A DNA stretch of 29,576 bases from Clostridium sp. CAG:452 (GTDB taxonomy: Bacteria > Bacillota > Clostridia > TANB77 > CAG-508), in assembly GCA_000434035.1 (NCBI GenBank), contig FR893524.1, positions 196,517 through 226,092 on the forward strand, in the 5' to 3' direction. Below the pieces are notes generated by a model. The model did no database searches, had not been told where the DNA came from, and was given only the letters and a program-made list of their open reading frames with translations. This document shows positions 6,617 through 14,612 of the stretch, one piece after another. Both the position numbers and the translations under genes were made by a program. Each line of letters starts with the position of its first letter. Position 1 is the first letter of the stretch.

Positions 6617-9254
6617 GTGGCAAACAATAAGTGTTAGAGAAACATGTGAAAGATTAAAAACAAATTCTGTTAACGGACTTACAAAAGATGAAGCAGAAGA
6701 AAGAATAAAAAAATATGGAGAAAACAAATTAACAGAAAAGAAAAAAGAGAGTATATTAGTAAAGTTTCTAAAACAGTTTAATGATTTTATGATAATTATA
6801 CTAATAATTGCAGCTGCAATATCTGCTGTGATGTCATATGTGGAAGGTTCTAATGATTATCTGGATTCTGTGATTATAATATTCATAGTTGTCTTGAATG
6901 CAATAATGGGAGTTATACAAGAAGCAAAAGCGGAAAAGTCATTAGATGCTTTAAAGAAAATGTCGGCACCAACTGCAAAGGTAAAAAGAGATGGAATAAT
7001 ACAGACAATACCTAGTGAAGAGGTAGTTCCAGGTGACCTAATAATAATTGAAACAGGTTCATATATCCCAGCAGATGCTAGAATTGTAAAATCATATAAT
7101 TTAAAGGTAGAAGAGTCAGCATTAACAGGAGAAACCATACCTGTTTTAAAAGATGAACGAGCATTATTAAGCGAAAAAGCACCAATAGGGGATATGATAA
7201 ATATGGTATTTGGCGCAACTATTGCTGTGGCTCGGACATGCAGAAGCAATAGTAACACGGAACAGGAATGAATACAAAAGTAGGAAAAATAGCAAGTTTA
7301 ATAATTTCTGATGAATCACCAGAAACACCTTTGCAAATAAAACTTCGGAGAAGTAGGAAAAAAACTAGGACTTGCTGCTCTTGCAATTTGTTTTTTGATA
7401 TTTGTAATAGGATTATTTAAGAGAATACCTGTAAATGAAATGTTTATGACTTCAATTGGACTTGCAGTAGCAGCAATACCAGAAGGATTACCAGCAATAG
7501 TAACAATAGTGCTATCGATAGGTGTTACAAAAATGGCAAAACGAAATAGTATTATAAGAAAACTACCAGCAGTAGAAACTTTGGGAAGTAGTACAGTAAT
7601 ATGTTCAGATAAAACAGGAACACTAACTCAAAACAAAATGAAAGTAGTAAAAATAGAAGACCTAAATACAAAAATTACAGAAGAAAACAAAAAGAATATT
7701 CTAAAATTGGCATGTATGTGTACAGATTGCACAATTAATGAAAAAAATGTAGATGGAGAGCCAACAGAGGTAGCAATTGTAAATGCTGCATTAGAGGTTG
7801 GAGAAAATAAAAATAATATATATAAAATAGAAAAAAGAGTAAACGAAATACCTTTTGATTCAGAAAGAAAGTTAATGACAACCATACATAAAGTTGGAAA
7901 TAGATATAGAATTATAACAAAAGGTGCACCAGATGTATTAATTAAAAAATGCAAAAAGATATATAACAATGAAAAAATAGAAGATTTAACTAATAACAAT
8001 AAAGCTACTATATTAAATAAAAACGACAAAATGGCAAAAGAAGCACTAAGAGTAATTGCTGTATCATATTTAGATATAGATATTTTACCAAGCAAAATAG
8101 ATAGTAATTTAGAAAACAATTTAATTTTTGTTGGATTAATTGGAATGTATGATCCACCAAGAGAAGGAGTAAAAGAAGCTGTACATAAATGTGAACAAGC
8201 TGGAATAAAAACAGTAATGATTACAGGAGATCACATTATTACAGCAAAGGCAATAGCAAAAGAATTAGGAATTTTAAAACTTGGAGGAATAGCAATAACA
8301 GGTGAAGAATTAGATAGAATTTCACAAAAAGATTTAGAAAAAGAAATTATGAATTATTCCGTATTTGCAAGAGTTTCGCCAGAACATAAAGTAAGAATTG
8401 TAAAGGCATTTCAAAGTAAGCGGAAATGTTGTAGCAATGACAGGAGACCGGAGTAAATGATGCACCTGCTTTAAAAAATGCAGATATAGGGATATCAATG
8501 GGAAAAGGTCGGAACAGATGTTGCAAAAAATGCGTCTGATATGATTCTTGCAGATGATAATTTTGTAACAATAGTTGAAGCTGTAAAAACTGGAAGACAC
8601 ATATATGCAAATATAAAAAAGGCAATTCATTTTTTAATTGCTACAAACATAGGAGAAATAGTAGCAATATTTTTTGGACTTTTATTAGGACTAGAAACTC
8701 CATTGTTAGCAATACAACTATTATGGATTAATCTAGTTACAGACTCATTTCCTGCAATAGCACTTGGAATGGAGCCAGCAGAAAAAGATATAATGAATAG
8801 AAAACCAAATGACAGTAAAAAAAGTATTTTTGCAGATGGTTTATGGGAAAAAATATTTGTTGAAGGATTTATGATAGGAATACTTACATTATTTGCATTT
8901 AGTTTAGGAAACAAATTGTATGGGTTACAGGTTGGAAGAACAATGGCTTTTATATCACTTAGCATGTTGGAATTAGTACATAGTTTTAATGTGAGAAGTG
9001 AAGAATCATTATTTAAAGCTGGATTATTTAAAAACAAATATTTAATTGGAGCATTTTTAATAGGAACAATTTTACAAGTAGGAGTAGTAGTAATTCCTAA
9101 AATAGCAGATATATTTGATGTAGTGCTATTAAATAACAAACAATGGATATATACAGCTATAATATCAATATTACCATTAGTTATAGTAGAAATACAAAAA
9201 AAGATAAACACAATTAGATTTGAAAGGCCAGTATATAAACCTGTAATAAGATAA
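6615..9254 (+). CDS. Ca2+-type P-type ATPase with six +1 shifts at CGG
   Basis: This is a P-type (type II, calcium-pump-like) cation ATPase. The single-frame pieces are incomplete, but dropping one C at each of 7233, 7258, 7346, 8421, 8449 and 8510 gives a continuous 877-residue protein of normal length. It then has LTGETIPV in the actuator (about 171-174), PEGLP in M4 (about 288-292) and CSDKTGTLT with the phosphorylated Asp at about 331. TGDGVNDAP lies at about 608-616, followed by the M6 segment LLWINLVTDSFPA. No in-frame stop occurs between sites and the spans between them are clean. That argues against an old pseudogene. It probably exports Ca2+ at the membrane. The start ATG follows AAAGGAG at 9 bases and lies in an inverted repeat. 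Confidence 0.85.
7233..7236 (+). other. CGGA +1 shift site 2 (P-type ATPase)
   Basis: GTG GCT is followed by CGG in frame. Dropping C7233 gives GGA CAT GCA GAA GCA, protein AVA-GHAEAIV, which continues the family's segment after the actuator loop. Without the shift, translation ends at 7271 with an unrelated tail. Confidence 0.85.
7258..7261 (+). other. CGGA +1 shift site 3 (P-type ATPase)
   Basis: Only 25 bases after site 2. In the corrected frame GTA ACA is followed by CGG. Dropping C7258 gives GGA ACA GGA ATG AAT ACA, protein VT-GTGMNTKVGKIA, matching the conserved TGMNTxxGKIA block. Confidence 0.85.
7346..7349 (+). other. CGGA +1 shift site 4 (P-type ATPase)
   Basis: CAA ATA AAA CTT is followed by CGG in the corrected frame. 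Dropping C7346 gives GGA GAA GTA GGA AAA, protein TPLQIKL-GEVGKKLG, the conserved run into membrane helix M3. Confidence 0.85.
8421..8424 (+). other. CGGA +1 shift site 5 (P-type ATPase)
   Basis: After about 1.07 kb of uninterrupted frame, CAA AGT AAG is followed by CGG. Dropping C8421 gives GGA AAT GTT GTA, protein KAFQSK-GNVVAMTGD, as expected just before the GDGxND motif. Confidence 0.88.
8449..8452 (+). other. CGGA +1 shift site 6 (inside GDGVND)
   Basis: ACA GGA GAC is followed by CGG in the corrected frame. Dropping C8449 gives GGA GTA AAT GAT GCA CCT, restoring TGD-GVNDAP, the near-invariant hinge and Mg2+ motif of P-type ATPases. This is the clearest proof of the intended frame. Confidence 0.9.
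8510..8513 (+). other. CGGA +1 shift site 7 (P-type ATPase)
   Basis: GGA AAA GGT is followed by CGG in the corrected frame. Dropping C8510 gives GGA ACA GAT GTT GCA, protein SMGKG-GTDVAKNASD, the conserved block after GDGVNDAP. The frame is then open to the stop at 9254. Confidence 0.88.
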
Positions 9255-9270
9255 AGTATATTAAAATCTA

Positions 9271-9299
9271 TTGTAAAAAAAATAAAAAAATGATAAAAT
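9271..9299 (+). promoter_or_regulatory. Candidate promoter for murB-yvcK
   Basis: TTGTAA (9271-9276) and TAAAAT (9294-9299) are 17 bases apart, with TG at 9291-9292 giving an extended -10 (TGATAAAAT). It lies in the 101-base gap after the ATPase gene and about 57 bases upstream of the murB ATG. Confidence 0.5.
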
Positions 9300-9355
9300 T
9301 TCATGTGTGTAAATATTTATAATAATATTGAATAAGTATTCTTAAAAGGAGAATT

Positions 9356-10264
9356 ATGACAAACGTATATAATGATTTATTAATAAAAATAAATGAAAAA
9401 CAAATATATTTAAATGAGCCAATGAAAAAACATACAACATTTAAAATAGGTGGACCGGCAGATATATTTGTAAAAGTAAAAACTATTCAAGAATTAAAGT
9501 ATGTGATAGATGTAGCAAAAAAAGAAAATGCACCTGTAACAGTTATAGGAAATGGAAGCAACATACTAGTTAAAGATGGAGGAATAAGAGGAATAGTTGT
9601 AAAACCAGAGTTTAAAGAAATAGAATTTATAGATGAAGAAACAATAAGAGTGGGAGCAGGAGTACTTTTATCTAAAATAGCAAATGTGGCATATGAACAT
9701 GAGTTGACAGGACTGGAATTTGCAGCGGGAATCCCAGGAACTATGGGCGGAGCAGTAAGAATGAATGCTGGCGCTTATGGAAAAGAAATAAAAAGTGTTA
9801 TATATTCAACAACATACATCGATAAAAATTCAGAGGTTAAAATAGCAAATAAACTTGAACACGAATTTGATTACAGAAAAAGTAGATTTGCAAAAAATAA
9901 AGACGAGATCATAGTAGAAAGTATTATAAAGTTAGAAAAAGGGAACAAAGCAGAAATAAAACAAAAAATGGATGATGATAAGAAATCAAGAAAGCTTAAA
10001 CAACCTTTACAATATCCAAATGCGGGAAGTGTTTTTAAAAGAGGAAATGATTATATTACTTCAATGCTTATTGATAAATGCGGATTAAAAGGTTATAATG
10101 TAGGAGATGCGTATGTATCAGATTTACATGCTGGATTTATAATTAATAAACAAAATGCAACAGCAAAAGAAGTATTAGAATTGATAGAATACATAAAGAA
10201 AAAAGTATATAAAGAATTTAATAAAAAAATAGAATTAGAAATTGAAGTTTTAGGAGAAGATTAA
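9356..10264 (+). CDS. murB: UDP-N-acetylenolpyruvoylglucosamine reductase (MurB)
   Basis: MurB is the flavoenzyme that reduces UDP-GlcNAc-enolpyruvate to UDP-MurNAc in early peptidoglycan synthesis. The 302-residue product has the N-terminal MKKHTTFKIGGPAD segment and the FAD-binding GNGSNILV (about 73-80). GIPGTMGGAVRMNAGAYG follows, then the catalytic-serine region NAGSVFKR and the C-terminal acidic IELEIEVLGE. All are standard for the shorter MurB class of Firmicutes. AAAAGGAG lies 5-6 bases before the ATG. The yvcK gene starts 2 bases after the stop, a pairing common in Firmicutes. Confidence 0.95.
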   Translation: MTNVYNDLLIKINEKQIYLNEPMKKHTTFKIGGPADIFVKVKTIQELKYVIDVAKKENAPVTVIGNGSNILVKDGGIRGIVVKPEFKEIEFIDEETIRVGAGVLLSKIANVAYEHELTGLEFAAGIPGTMGGAVRMNAGAYGKEIKSVIYSTTYIDKNSEVKIANKLEHEFDYRKSRFAKNKDEIIVESIIKLEKGNKAEIKQKMDDDKKSRKLKQPLQYPNAGSVFKRGNDYITSMLIDKCGLKGYNVGDAYVSDLHAGFIINKQNATAKEVLELIEYIKKKVYKEFNKKIELEIEVLGED

Positions 10265-10266
10265 TT

Positions 10267-11865
10267 ATGAAAAAATTTTTAAAATGGTTTAAAAACAGTA
10301 CTAAAATTAAAAGATGGCTCTTTTTAATACTAATAGGCATAGTTTTAGCATGTTTTGGATTTTCTAAAATATTAGTTACAGATAAGCTAGAATTAAAAGA
10401 TTTAATAGAAATAATTCTTACATTTGTAGCTGGATTTGTATTTTTAGTAATTGGTATTGTCTTTATACAAAGAAGAACTTTGGAGATAGTAATAGAAAAA
10501 AACCAAATACAACTTAACAAAGAAAGTGGTAAATCAGGAATAACAGATTTAGTTTCAGAGAAAGGTATATATAAAAAAGGACCTAAAATTGTAGTTATAG
10601 GTGGAGGAACAGGATTAAACAATATACTTGCCGGCTTAAAAAAGTATACAAGCAATTTAACTGCAATTATCTCGGTAACTTCTTATGGAGAAGAAAAAAG
10701 CAAAGCACAAAAAGAATTAAAATTACAACCTGCTGATAACTTAAAAGATGGAATTATAGCACTTGCAAACAGTAGCAAAAGTATGGGCGCTTTAATGAAC
10801 TATAGATTTAAAGAAGGAAAGTTAAAAGATTTTTCTTTTGCAGACATATATTTATCTGCAATGCAAAACATATATGGAGATTTTGCAAATAGTATAGAAA
10901 AAACAAATGAAATTTTATCTATAACGGGAAATGTTTTGCCAATAACATTAGATGAAATGAATATATGTGCGGAATTACAAGATGGAACAATAATTACTCA
11001 AAGAAGTAAAATTGCTCAAACAGTACAAGACAAAGTAACAAAAATAAATAGAGTTTATTTAAATCCTGCAAATTGTAAAACTGCACCAGGAGTATTAGAA
11101 GCTATAAAAGAAGCAGATGCAATAATTATAGGACCAGGAAGCATTTATACAGATGTAATTCCTAACTTGCTAGTAAAAAATGTAGCAAAAACAATAAGAG
11201 AAAGCAAAGCATTAAAAATATATTTATCAAATATAATGACAGAGCCAGGACAAACAGATGATTATTCTGTATCTGAACACATAAACAGTATAGTTGAACA
11301 TTGCGGAAAAGGAATAGTAAACTTCTGTATATCTGACCTAGGTGAAATTGTTCCAGAGTATATTAGAAAATATAATTTAATGGGATCTAGTACGGTAGAA
11401 ATAGATTCAGATAAAATAAAAGGAGAAAATGTACAGCTAATAAAAGGAGAACTTGCTTCAATAGATGGAACACATATAAGACATGATCCAGATAAGACAG
11501 CACAATTAATAATAGAACTAATTTGTACAGATTTAAGATTTAAGGACAAGCATAATGATGAACAATACATGCTATTGAATTCAAGATTAAAACAAGAAAA
11601 GAAAAAAGCTAAAATAGCAAATAAGAAAGCTAAAAGAATAAAAAATAATAAATATGATAAACATGACAACAAAAGCAAAGAAAGAAGAAAAAGCAAATTT
11701 AGCGATAAATACCAAGAAAGAATACAATCTATAAAAGAAAGTGAAAAAACAAGACTAGAAAACAGAAAGATTCAAGAAAAAGCACAAAAATTAATTGAAG
11801 AAGAAGAGGCAAAAGAAAAAGAAAGATTCTTAAAAGAGACATATAGTAAAAAAACAAAAAAATAA
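10267..11865 (+). CDS. yvcK: YvcK/CofD-like protein with membrane N-terminus and long charged tail
   Basis: YvcK-family proteins bind UDP-sugars and affect cell-wall synthesis and growth on gluconeogenic carbon sources. The core has VVIGGGTGLNNIL (GGGTG at about 112-116), QPADNLKDG, AIIIGPGSIYTDVIPNLLV and YLSNIMTEPGQTD. The protein is 532 residues against about 320 for the Bacillus protein. The excess is an N-terminal pair of transmembrane helices (about residues 17-35 and 43-64) plus a tail of about 100 residues from about 430. The tail is almost all Lys, Glu, Arg and Asn and probably helical or disordered. Membrane-anchored long forms exist, but this tail is notable. It overlaps no neighbour and sits 2 bases after murB. 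The usual rapZ and whiA partners are absent here. Confidence 0.9.
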   Translation: MKKFLKWFKNSTKIKRWLFLILIGIVLACFGFSKILVTDKLELKDLIEIILTFVAGFVFLVIGIVFIQRRTLEIVIEKNQIQLNKESGKSGITDLVSEKGIYKKGPKIVVIGGGTGLNNILAGLKKYTSNLTAIISVTSYGEEKSKAQKELKLQPADNLKDGIIALANSSKSMGALMNYRFKEGKLKDFSFADIYLSAMQNIYGDFANSIEKTNEILSITGNVLPITLDEMNICAELQDGTIITQRSKIAQTVQDKVTKINRVYLNPANCKTAPGVLEAIKEADAIIIGPGSIYTDVIPNLLVKNVAKTIRESKALKIYLSNIMTEPGQTDDYSVSEHINSIVEHCGKGIVNFCISDLGEIVPEYIRKYNLMGSSTVEIDSDKIKGENVQLIKGELASIDGTHIRHDPDKTAQLIIELICTDLRFKDKHNDEQYMLLNSRLKQEKKKAKIANKKAKRIKNNKYDKHDNKSKERRKSKFSDKYQERIQSIKESEKTRLENRKIQEKAQKLIEEEEAKEKERFLKETYSKKTKK

Positions 11866-11905
11866 ATAATTAAAATATTCTACTATTTAAAGGAGAAATA
11901 TACAA

Positions 11906-13957
11906 ATGAAAATAGAAACAAAAGAAATGAAATTAAAAGATGGAATAGAAAAAGAATGGTTAATTACAAATGGAATAGGTGGATACAGTTCTTCTACAGT
12001 ATTTGGTATAAATACAAGAAAATACCATGGATTGTTAGTTGCACCGCTTACACCACCAGCTAGAAGACATTTAATACTTTCAAAACTAGATGAGAGCATT
12101 GTTATAGAAAATAAAAAATACAATTTATACTCAAACATGTGTAGGGACTTTATTGCATCAGGATATAAATACTTAGAAAGCTTTGAAAAGGATTATATTC
12201 CAATTTTTACATATAAAGTAAACAACATAACTATAAAAAAACTAATATGTATGCAGTACGGAAAAAACACTGTATGTGTATTATATAAAATAGATAATCC
12301 AGGAAAACAAGCTAAATTTACAATCACGCCAATAATAAATTTTAGAGATTTTCATACAATGACAACAAATTGGGAATTTAGCTTAAAACAGAACATAAAG
12401 AATAAAAAAGTAAAAATAGAAATAAATGATAAGCCAGAAACTCCAATATATATGTGTATATCTGACGGAAATTATATAGAACATTATAATGATGTTTTTA
12501 GAAATATGTATTATATAGAAGAAGAAAAAAGAGGCTTTTTCCCAGAAGAAAATTTGTCTGTTCCAGGAAGCTTTGAAATAGAAATACCACAAGAATCACA
12601 TAAAGAAATTTCTTTTGTTTGCTCATTAGAGGAAAATATAGAAGAAATTAATGTGAAAAAAGTAATAAACAAAGAGATTATAAGAATAAATGAATTGATG
12701 TATGAGTCTGGAATGATAGAAGAAAAGCAAGATATAGAAAAACTACCTAAGGAAGAGTTAAAACAAAGAAAATTATTAAGAGATTTTATTATAGCAACAG
12801 ATAATTTTATAGTATATAGACCTAATTTTGGACTTCATACAATAATTGCAGGGTATCCATGGTTCTTAGACTGGGGAAGAGATAGCTTAATTTCATTTGA
12901 GGGATTATTGTTAGAAACAAAAAGATATGAGATAGCTAAAGAAGTACTTTTAACAAGTATAAGAGACATAAAATTTGGACTAGTTCCAAATGGATATTCT
13001 GGTTATGATAATAGGCCATTATATAATAGCTCAGATAGTTCTTTGCTATTGTTTGAAGCAGTTTACAAATACGCAAAATATACAGGAGACTATAAATTTA
13101 TAGAAAAAAACATATATGAAAAGTTAGTACTAATAATAAATAACTACTGCAAAGGGATAGATTTAGATGATAATAACATTTTCTTGGATATAGATGGGCT
13201 TTTATCGGCAGGAACAGAACATACACAAAATACATGGATGGATGCTAAATATGGAAATCATTGCTTTACACCAAGAAATGGAAAAACAGTAGAACTAAAT
13301 AGTTTGTGGTATAATGCTTTAAAAATATTAGAAGAATTAAGCAATAAATTTGGAAATAGAAAGGATGCAAAAGAGTATGCAAAAAAAGCTATGGAATGCC
13401 AAAAAGCATTTATAGAGCAATTTTATAACAAAAAGAAAAAGTGCTTATATGATGTAATTGGAGATGCAAAAGTAAGACCAAATCAACTATTTGCAACAGC
13501 TCTTAGCTATCCGGTGTTAGAACCAAATTCAGAAATTGCAAAAGAGATGCTTGAAACAGTTACTAAAAAACTGCTTAATAAATATGGATTGAAAACATTA
13601 GCAAAAGGCGAAAAAGGTTATGTTGACATTTATGAAGGAGATGCTTTTAGAAGAGATTCAAGCTATCATCAAGGAATAACATGGCCATGGCTTTTAGGAT
13701 TATATTATGATACTTTAAGAAATATGATTAAATCAGAAAAGGATAAAACGAGCAAAAAAGAATTACAAGCTAGATTAAAAGAATTTGTAGAAAACACAAA
13801 AAAGACGTTTACAAAGGAATTATATGAAAGAGGTGCAATAGGAAGTATTGCAGAAATATATGATTCAAAAGCTCCATATTTACCAAAGGGAACAATAGCA
13901 CAAGGATGGAGTGTTGCAGAGATTTTTAGAATAATAAAAGAAGATTTACAAAAATAA
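11906..13957 (+). CDS. Glycogen-debranching enzyme (amylo-alpha-1,6-glucosidase type)
   Basis: This 683-residue protein looks like the bacterial archaeal-type debranching enzyme that removes alpha-1,6-linked glucose from glycogen. The N-terminal GDE domain begins WLITNGIGGYSSSTVFG, then NTRKYHGLLVAPL. The C-terminal (alpha/alpha)6-barrel starts around residue 290 with AGYPWFLDWGRDSLIS, carrying the acidic and aromatic active-site residues near 316-326. Later come GTEHTQNTWMDAK and RRDSSYHQGITWPWLLG. The length is normal for the family. The start follows AAAGGAG at 10-11 bases. A GH15 alpha-glucan hydrolase lies 9 kb downstream, so the genome probably handles a stored or imported alpha-glucan. 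It is not part of a complete glycogen operon here. Confidence 0.88.
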   Translation: MKIETKEMKLKDGIEKEWLITNGIGGYSSSTVFGINTRKYHGLLVAPLTPPARRHLILSKLDESIVIENKKYNLYSNMCRDFIASGYKYLESFEKDYIPIFTYKVNNITIKKLICMQYGKNTVCVLYKIDNPGKQAKFTITPIINFRDFHTMTTNWEFSLKQNIKNKKVKIEINDKPETPIYMCISDGNYIEHYNDVFRNMYYIEEEKRGFFPEENLSVPGSFEIEIPQESHKEISFVCSLEENIEEINVKKVINKEIIRINELMYESGMIEEKQDIEKLPKEELKQRKLLRDFIIATDNFIVYRPNFGLHTIIAGYPWFLDWGRDSLISFEGLLLETKRYEIAKEVLLTSIRDIKFGLVPNGYSGYDNRPLYNSSDSSLLLFEAVYKYAKYTGDYKFIEKNIYEKLVLIINNYCKGIDLDDNNIFLDIDGLLSAGTEHTQNTWMDAKYGNHCFTPRNGKTVELNSLWYNALKILEELSNKFGNRKDAKEYAKKAMECQKAFIEQFYNKKKKCLYDVIGDAKVRPNQLFATALSYPVLEPNSEIAKEMLETVTKKLLNKYGLKTLAKGEKGYVDIYEGDAFRRDSSYHQGITWPWLLGLYYDTLRNMIKSEKDKTSKKELQARLKEFVENTKKTFTKELYERGAIGSIAEIYDSKAPYLPKGTIAQGWSVAEIFRIIKEDLQK

Positions 13958-13985
13958 TGTATTCCATACAAAGGAGATAATATAA

Positions 13986-14471
13986 ATGCGAATATTAGGA
14001 ATAGACCCAGGATTTGCGATAACCGGATATAGTATAATAGACTACCAAGGTAATAAATTCAAATTAATAGACAGCGGTGCTGTTACAACAAAAGCAGGAG
14101 AGTCATTTCCATTAAGACTTACAAAAATATATGATGATTTATCTATGATAATAGATGAATATAAACCAGATGCAATATCAGTAGAAGAATTGTTTTTTAA
14201 CAACAATGTAAAAACAGCAATAAATGTAGCACAAGCAAGAGGAGTGGTATTAGTAGTTGGATGCCAGAAACAGATACCAACATATGAATATACACCACTC
14301 CAAATAAAACAAGCAGTTGCAGGTTATGGACGAGCAGATAAAATTCAAGTACAAAAAATGGTAAAAGCAATATTAAATGTAGAAAAGTTACCAAAATTGG
14401 ACGACACAACAGACAGCATGGCAGCAGCAATTTGTCATGCACATAGTGCTAGGTTTTCAGAAAAATTGTAA
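13986..14471 (+). CDS. ruvC: Holliday junction resolvase RuvC
   Basis: RuvC cuts Holliday junctions at the end of homologous recombination as a dimer with RuvAB. The 161-residue sequence starts MRILGIDPGFAITGY with the first catalytic Asp (D7). Next is the VEELFFNNNVKTAINVAQARG segment (acidic residue and DNA-binding loop), then YTPLQIKQAVAGYGRADK and the final acidic pair in LDDTTDSMAAAICH. All four catalytic acidic positions appear present. The ATG follows AAAGGAG by 8 bases. No ruvA or ruvB is adjacent; holA follows after a palindromic repeat. Confidence 0.95.
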   Translation: MRILGIDPGFAITGYSIIDYQGNKFKLIDSGAVTTKAGESFPLRLTKIYDDLSMIIDEYKPDAISVEELFFNNNVKTAINVAQARGVVLVVGCQKQIPTYEYTPLQIKQAVAGYGRADKIQVQKMVKAILNVEKLPKLDDTTDSMAAAICHAHSARFSEKL

Positions 14472-14473
14472 TA

Positions 14474-14594
14474 AAACAAATGAAAAGCAGCATCTTGCAC
14501 ATTTTAATTCAATCGTAAAATCCTCAACGTACAGCGTACGCCTCCGGTTTTACTCATTTATTAAAATGCACAATGTACTACTTTTGATTTGTTT
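14474..14594. repeat. Palindromic MITE-like repeat, family B, full copy
   Basis: The ends are imperfect inverted repeats of about 30 bases. AAACAAATGAAAAG begins at 14474 and the right end is CTTTTGATTTGTTT (14581-14594). Nested inside are GTAAAA with TTTTAC (14515-14520 and 14548-14553), then CGTAC-AGC-GTACG (14528-14540). The whole could fold into one long hairpin. A shortened relative lies at 24731-24784. No protein is encoded. Its 3' end lies 18 bases before the holA start. Confidence 0.7.
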
Positions 14595-14612
14595 CATAAA
14601 ATTGGAGGTATA

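Noticed and set aside
3921..8513. Random sequencing errors as the explanation for the seven breaks
   Set aside because: The breaks are not in homopolymers, have varied flanks, and always create CGG followed by A. Many GGA codons nearby are unaffected. A systematic artefact remains possible and needs raw reads.
3921..8513. Classical slippery-site frameshifting set by the preceding codon or by an internal Shine-Dalgarno
   Set aside because: The preceding codons are AAT, GCT, ACA, CTT, AAG, GAC and GGT with no shared slippery pattern, and only the first site has a good upstream AGGAG.
6615..9254. Treating the ATPase as three or more separate short genes or as a simple pseudogene
   Set aside because: The pieces join into one normal-length pump by the same one-base correction at each CGG, without stops or other damage. 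A pseudogene is not fully excluded but does not explain the uniform pattern.
14474..14594. CRISPR array
   Set aside because: There are only two dispersed copies of each repeat family, with palindromic ends and no regular spacers or cas genes.
14589..14612. TTG start for holA
   Set aside because: It lies at the end of repeat family B without a binding site; GGAGG at 14604-14608 serves the ATG at 14613.
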